Shown piece by piece: positions 60,630 through 64,000 of a DNA stretch of 64,000 nt. The position numbers and the translations under genes are program-made. This DNA is from Candidatus Alistipes intestinigallinarum (GTDB lineage: Bacteria > Bacteroidota > Bacteroidia > Bacteroidales > Rikenellaceae). The notes beneath the pieces are model-generated. The model saw nothing but the letters and a program-made list of their open reading frames with translations. It was not told the DNA's origin and ran no database searches. Position 1 is the first letter of the stretch, and each line of letters starts with the position of its first letter. The stretch is from NCBI GenBank assembly GCA_019115745.1, contig DXDA01000056.1, positions 1 through 64,000 on the forward strand, written 5' to 3'.

Positions 60630-61313
60630 ATGGAAATCAAAAAAAATCCTAAAGCAGACCTTAAGAACAAACGGGGCCTTTTGCTGGAGATCGGCCTTGT
60701 GGTATCGTTGCTGCTCGTGATTGCGGCTTTCTCGTATACGCCGAAAGAGAAGCGCATTGAGAAGGTAGACCTTCAGACGGCTATCGTCGAGGAGCAGATT
60801 GTCGAGATTACGCGTCAGGACCAGAAGCCGCCCGAGCCCCCCAAGAAGGTGGAGGTGAAGGTGATCGCCGACTTGTTGCAGGTGGTAACCAACGACACGA
60901 AGATCACCACGGAGGTGGACTTTACGGAGTTCGACGACGATGTGGAGATCGTGCAGCAGGTGGCTGTGAAGGAGGAGGTTATCGAGGATGACCAGCCGTT
61001 CCTGATCGCCGAGACGATGCCCTCGTTCCAGGGTGGCGACCTCAATACGTTCCGTGCGTGGGTTCAGCAGAATGTGAAATTCCCGCAGATTGCCCTTGAG
61101 AACGGTATCCAGGGCCGTGTTGTTCTGTCGTTCGTGATCGAGAAGGACGGGCGTCTGACGAACATCCAGGTGCTGCAGACTCCGGACCGTTCGCTCTCGG
61201 AGGAGGCGATCCGCGTGCTGAGCAAGTCGCCGAAATGGTCGCCGGGCAAGCAGCGTAACCAGGTTGTCCGTGTCAAGTATACGTTGCCGGTTGATTTCCG
61301 CGTACAGAACTGA
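60630..61313 (+). CDS. tonB: TonB-family energy-transducing protein
   Basis: 227 aa. An N-terminal membrane helix (near 20-38, LEIGLVVSLLLVIAAFSY), a Pro/Glu/Lys-rich periplasmic spacer (QKPPEPPKKVEVK) and a C-terminal TonB domain (GRVVLSFVIEKDGRLTNIQVLQ, SPKWSPGKQ). It transmits proton-motive force to TonB-dependent outer-membrane receptors. ExbB/ExbD are not adjacent. A terminator follows. Confidence 0.88.
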   Translation: MEIKKNPKADLKNKRGLLLEIGLVVSLLLVIAAFSYTPKEKRIEKVDLQTAIVEEQIVEITRQDQKPPEPPKKVEVKVIADLLQVVTNDTKITTEVDFTEFDDDVEIVQQVAVKEEVIEDDQPFLIAETMPSFQGGDLNTFRAWVQQNVKFPQIALENGIQGRVVLSFVIEKDGRLTNIQVLQTPDRSLSEEAIRVLSKSPKWSPGKQRNQVVRVKYTLPVDFRVQN

Positions 61314-61338
61314 TGCGGGTCTTCGGATCTTTTATATA

Positions 61339-61370
61339 GGGTATCCTGCTTCGTGGAGGATACCCTTTTT
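61339..61370 (+). terminator. Terminator after tonB
   Basis: GGGTATCCT (61339-61347) pairs with AGGATACCC (61357-61365), followed by five T. Confidence 0.85.
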
Positions 61371-61445
61371 GTAGCATGAAATTGAGCCGTCGGCCGGGAT
61401 CGGGAAGCCTGTTCCGGACATTGGACGGCACAGAATGAACGGATT

Positions 61446-62666
61446 TTGGAAGAAAAGAGACAATCGAATAGCCCGGCGGAGTCCTCTCCGGCGGATTTGC
61501 GGGAGCGGGCCGTGCTGGTTGCCGTCGTTCGGGACAGCCAGGAGGTGCGGCAGGCCGAGGAGTACCTCGACGAACTGGAGTTCCTGGCCGAAACGGCCGA
61601 CATCCGGGCGGTGAAACGCTTTACGCAGCGGCTTCCGCAGCCGTCGTCGCGCATCTACGTGGGCCCGGGCAAACTGGAGGAGATCGTGACGTATTGCAAG
61701 GAGGAGGAGATCGACGTGGTGATCTTCGACGACGAACTGAGCCCGTCGCAGACGCGCAATATCGAGAAGGAGTTGCCGTGCCGGTTGCTGGACCGTACGC
61801 GGTTGATCCTGGACATCTTCCTCTCGCGGGCCCAGACGGCCTATGCGAAGACGCAGGTGCAACTGGCCAACTACGAATACATGCTTCCGCGGCTGTCGGG
61901 CCTGTGGACCCACCTCGAACGGCAGCGCGGCGGTACGGGAACGCGCGGTGGTGCGGGAGAACGGGAGATCGAGACCGACCGCCGTATCATCCGCAACCGC
62001 ATCGCCAAACTGAAGGAGGACCTGAAGAAGATCGACCGTCAGATGGCCGTGCAGCGCTCGAACCGCGGGTCGCTGGTGCGCGTGGCGCTGGTCGGCTATA
62101 CGAACGTGGGGAAATCGACGCTGATGAACCTGATTTCGAAGAGCGACGTCTTTGCGGAGAACAAACTCTTCGCCACGCTGGACACGACGGTCCGGAAGGT
62201 GGTCTTCGACAACCTTCCGTTCCTGCTTTCGGATACGGTGGGCTTCATCCGCAAGTTGCCGACGGAGCTGATCGAGTCGTTCAAGTCGACGCTCGACGAG
62301 GTGCGCGAGGCGGACCTGTTGATTCATGTGGTGGACATCTCGCATCCGCAGTTCGAGGATCAGATCGCGGTGGTGAAACAGACCCTGCAGGAGATCGGGG
62401 CCGGGGACAAGCCGGTTTACCTGGTCTTCAACAAGGTGGATGCCTATACGTGGGTCGAGAAGGCCGAGGACGATCTGACGCCGGCCACGCGCGAGAACCT
62501 TTCGCTGGACGATCTGAAACGGAGCTGGATCGCACAGGCCAATACGCCGTGCATTTTCCTCTCGGCGTTGCAGCGGCTCAACCTGGAAAAATTCCGCTCG
62601 GATCTGTACGGTATGGTGCGCGAGATTCATGCCGGGCGTTATCCGTTCAACAATTTCCTCTATTGA
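61446..62666 (+). CDS. hflX: Ribosome-associated GTPase HflX
   Basis: 406 aa. The N-terminal HflX domain (RIYVGPGKLEEIVTYC, VVIFDDELSPSQTRNIEKEL, CRLLDRTRLILDIF) and the GTPase domain (G1 GYTNVGKSTL, G3 DTVGFIRKLP, G4 NKVD) are complete. HflX splits stalled ribosomes. The reading frame begins at TTG 61446; no in-frame ATG lies nearby, so the start is a rare TTG or a little downstream. Confidence 0.92.
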   Translation: MEEKRQSNSPAESSPADLRERAVLVAVVRDSQEVRQAEEYLDELEFLAETADIRAVKRFTQRLPQPSSRIYVGPGKLEEIVTYCKEEEIDVVIFDDELSPSQTRNIEKELPCRLLDRTRLILDIFLSRAQTAYAKTQVQLANYEYMLPRLSGLWTHLERQRGGTGTRGGAGEREIETDRRIIRNRIAKLKEDLKKIDRQMAVQRSNRGSLVRVALVGYTNVGKSTLMNLISKSDVFAENKLFATLDTTVRKVVFDNLPFLLSDTVGFIRKLPTELIESFKSTLDEVREADLLIHVVDISHPQFEDQIAVVKQTLQEIGAGDKPVYLVFNKVDAYTWVEKAEDDLTPATRENLSLDDLKRSWIAQANTPCIFLSALQRLNLEKFRSDLYGMVREIHAGRYPFNNFLY

Positions 62667-62685
62667 CCAACCAACAACCGTAATT

Positions 62686-63342
62686 ATGACACTTCACGTT
62701 CTTTCCCAACAGAACACCGTACTGAACAAGTTCATTGCGCAGATCCGCGACCGTGAGATCCAGAAGGATTCGATGCGTTTCCGGCGGAATATGGAGCGGA
62801 TCGGCGAGATCACGGCCTACGAGATTTCGAAGGCGTTGCACTACCGGCCCCAGGTTGTCGAGACGCCGCTTGGCGAGGCGACCGTGGAGATGATCGACGA
62901 TCAGTTGGTGATTGCGACGATTCTCCGGGCGGGGCTTCCGTTTCACCAGGGGTTCCTGAACTATTTCGACGATGCGCAGAACGCCTTTGTGTCGGCCTAC
63001 CGCAAGAGCACGAAGGACGGGAAGTTCAAGGTGAAGGTGGAGTATATCTCGTGCGGAAGTCTGGAGGGCAAGACGCTGCTGCTGGTCGACCCGATGCTGG
63101 CGACGGGATCGTCGCTGGTGCTGACCTATAATGCGCTGTGCGAGAAGGGCGGGACTCCGGCCTGCACGCACGTGGCGGCGGTGATCGCCAGCGAGCAGGG
63201 TGTCGACTACGCGATGAAACACATGCCGCACCAAACGACGACGATCTGGACGGCCGTGGTCGATGAGGAGCTGACTTCGCGCTCGTATATCGTTCCGGGG
63301 ATCGGGGATGCGGGCGACCTGGCTTACGGGGAGAAAATCTGA
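62686..63342 (+). CDS. upp: Uracil phosphoribosyltransferase
   Basis: 218 aa from ATG 62686. Converts uracil and PRPP to UMP. ATILRAGLPFHQGFL, the PRPP loop LLVDPMLATGSSLV and the C-terminal PGIGDAGDLAYG uracil-binding segment are present. It begins 19 nt after hflX and is followed 6 nt later by the sulfatase-like gene. Confidence 0.93.
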   Translation: MTLHVLSQQNTVLNKFIAQIRDREIQKDSMRFRRNMERIGEITAYEISKALHYRPQVVETPLGEATVEMIDDQLVIATILRAGLPFHQGFLNYFDDAQNAFVSAYRKSTKDGKFKVKVEYISCGSLEGKTLLLVDPMLATGSSLVLTYNALCEKGGTPACTHVAAVIASEQGVDYAMKHMPHQTTTIWTAVVDEELTSRSYIVPGIGDAGDLAYGEKI

Positions 63343-63348
63343 CGGGCG

Positions 63349-64000
63349 ATGAAGCGGAAGATCGGGTTTGTTCTGGCTGCGTTTGCAGCCACGGTCGTGT
63401 TGATGGCGCTCCAGAAGCCTGTTTTCATGGCGTGGTATGCCGTGGAGGCTTCGGGTGTGGGCTTCGGCGGATGGCTGGCGGTGCTGGGACACGGGCTGTC
63501 GCTGGATCTGACCGTGGCGGGCTATGTGACGGCCCTGCCGCTGCTCGTGACGCTCGCAACGCTGTGGGTGCGCCTTCCGGAACGGCTCTGGCGGGGAATC
63601 CTGACGGGGTATTTCGCGCTGGTAGCCGTTTTCACGGCGGTGATCTTCGCCGTGGACGTGGCGCTTTACGAACATTGGGGCTTCCGCCTGGACTCCACGA
63701 TCCTGATCTATCTGGCCGATCCGAAGGAGGCGATGGCGAGTGTCGATTTCTGGCTTGGGGTGCGGCAGACGCTGCTGGCGGCGGTCTATGCGGGATTGAT
63801 GATCGTGCTCTACCGACAGGTGCTGCGGCTTTTCGACGGCGAACCGACGGGCTGGCGCGTGGCGATTCCCGGAAGCCTGGTGATGCTTCTGCTGGCGGGC
63901 TTCGACTTCCTGGCCATCCGTGGCGGTACGGGGGCTTCGACGGCCAACGTCTCGAAGGTCTACTTCAGCTCCACGATGTTCCTGAACCATGCGGCGATCA
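63349..64000 (+). CDS. LTA synthase/sulfatase-family membrane protein, N-terminal part (cut by window end)
   Basis: Open reading frame from ATG 63349 to the window edge, 217 complete codons, not in the ORF track because it is unfinished. MKRKIGFVLAAFAATVVLMAL begins a series of about five membrane helices (VLGHGLSLDLTVAGYVTALPLL; GYFALVAVFTAVIFAVDVALYEHWGF; SLVMLLLAGFDFLAI). This is the N-terminal layout of LTA-synthase-like phosphoglycerol/phosphoethanolamine transferases in Bacteroidota; the catalytic domain lies outside. The family call is by resemblance. Confidence 0.65.
   Translation, partial: MKRKIGFVLAAFAATVVLMALQKPVFMAWYAVEASGVGFGGWLAVLGHGLSLDLTVAGYVTALPLLVTLATLWVRLPERLWRGILTGYFALVAVFTAVIFAVDVALYEHWGFRLDSTILIYLADPKEAMASVDFWLGVRQTLLAAVYAGLMIVLYRQVLRLFDGEPTGWRVAIPGSLVMLLLAGFDFLAIRGGTGASTANVSKVYFSSTMFLNHAAI

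Overview
The window looks like the chromosome of a high-GC member of the Bacteroidales, most like Alistipes (Rikenellaceae). The evidence is: many starts are preceded by the Bacteroidota -7 box TAnnTTTG; Shine-Dalgarno sequences are weak or absent; lipoproteins carry acidic residues directly after the lipobox Cys; and the gene set is typical of Bacteroidales (LptF/G-type permease, free-standing PASTA protein, DUF4296, DUF2520, Ig-like lipoprotein, meso-DAP MurE). No rRNA, tRNA or CRISPR was seen. The genus call is inference from style and gene content, not from a database match.

Layout. 1-808: AT-richer, gene-poor DNA with large inverted repeats, probably the end of an integrated conjugative element. 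1022-10239: seven-gene division and cell-wall (dcw) operon rsmH-ftsL-pbp-murE-mraY-murD-ftsW, without mraZ in front and without murG-murC-ftsQAZ behind. A 23-bp direct repeat lies in the gap after ftsW. 10475-16931: an S4 RNA-binding protein, two surface lipoproteins (SGNH hydrolase; PKD/PQQ propeller), pth, L25 and galE. 17333-24386: kbl and an Lrp regulator, then a leftward group (KdsC-like phosphatase, DUF2520, YihY, a THUMP-like methyltransferase, ComEC).

24420-33230: a leftward block of nine phage-type genes (two virion proteins, a small protein, ClpP-like protease, capsid, portal, head completion, holin, P5-like muralytic enzyme). It has no terminase, tape measure, integrase or repressor. 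A -7 box sitting inside a 28-bp palindrome, followed by about 600 nt of leader with a 40-bp repeat array, precedes it. This is the most unusual part of the window.

33323-47829: housekeeping genes on the + strand: an apparently internally deleted MqnA, CorA, a flippase, DNA polymerase III delta', FolK, envelope lipoproteins, an OMP, RbfA, a LolE-like permease, PrmA and RecO, with xerD on the opposite strand. 48177-64000: a YeiH-type exporter; the leftward group tgt-lptF/G-PASTA-rluD-ygiQ; a glycosyltransferase, an ECF sigma factor, rsmG, an HXXEE protein; an AT-rich small membrane protein; rlmN, TonB, hflX, upp and the start of a multi-pass membrane protein resembling the LTA-synthase/sulfatase family, cut by the window edge.

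Most neighbours are one to a few tens of bases apart or overlap by 1-26 nt, so transcription units are long. Hairpin terminators mark the ends of several of them.
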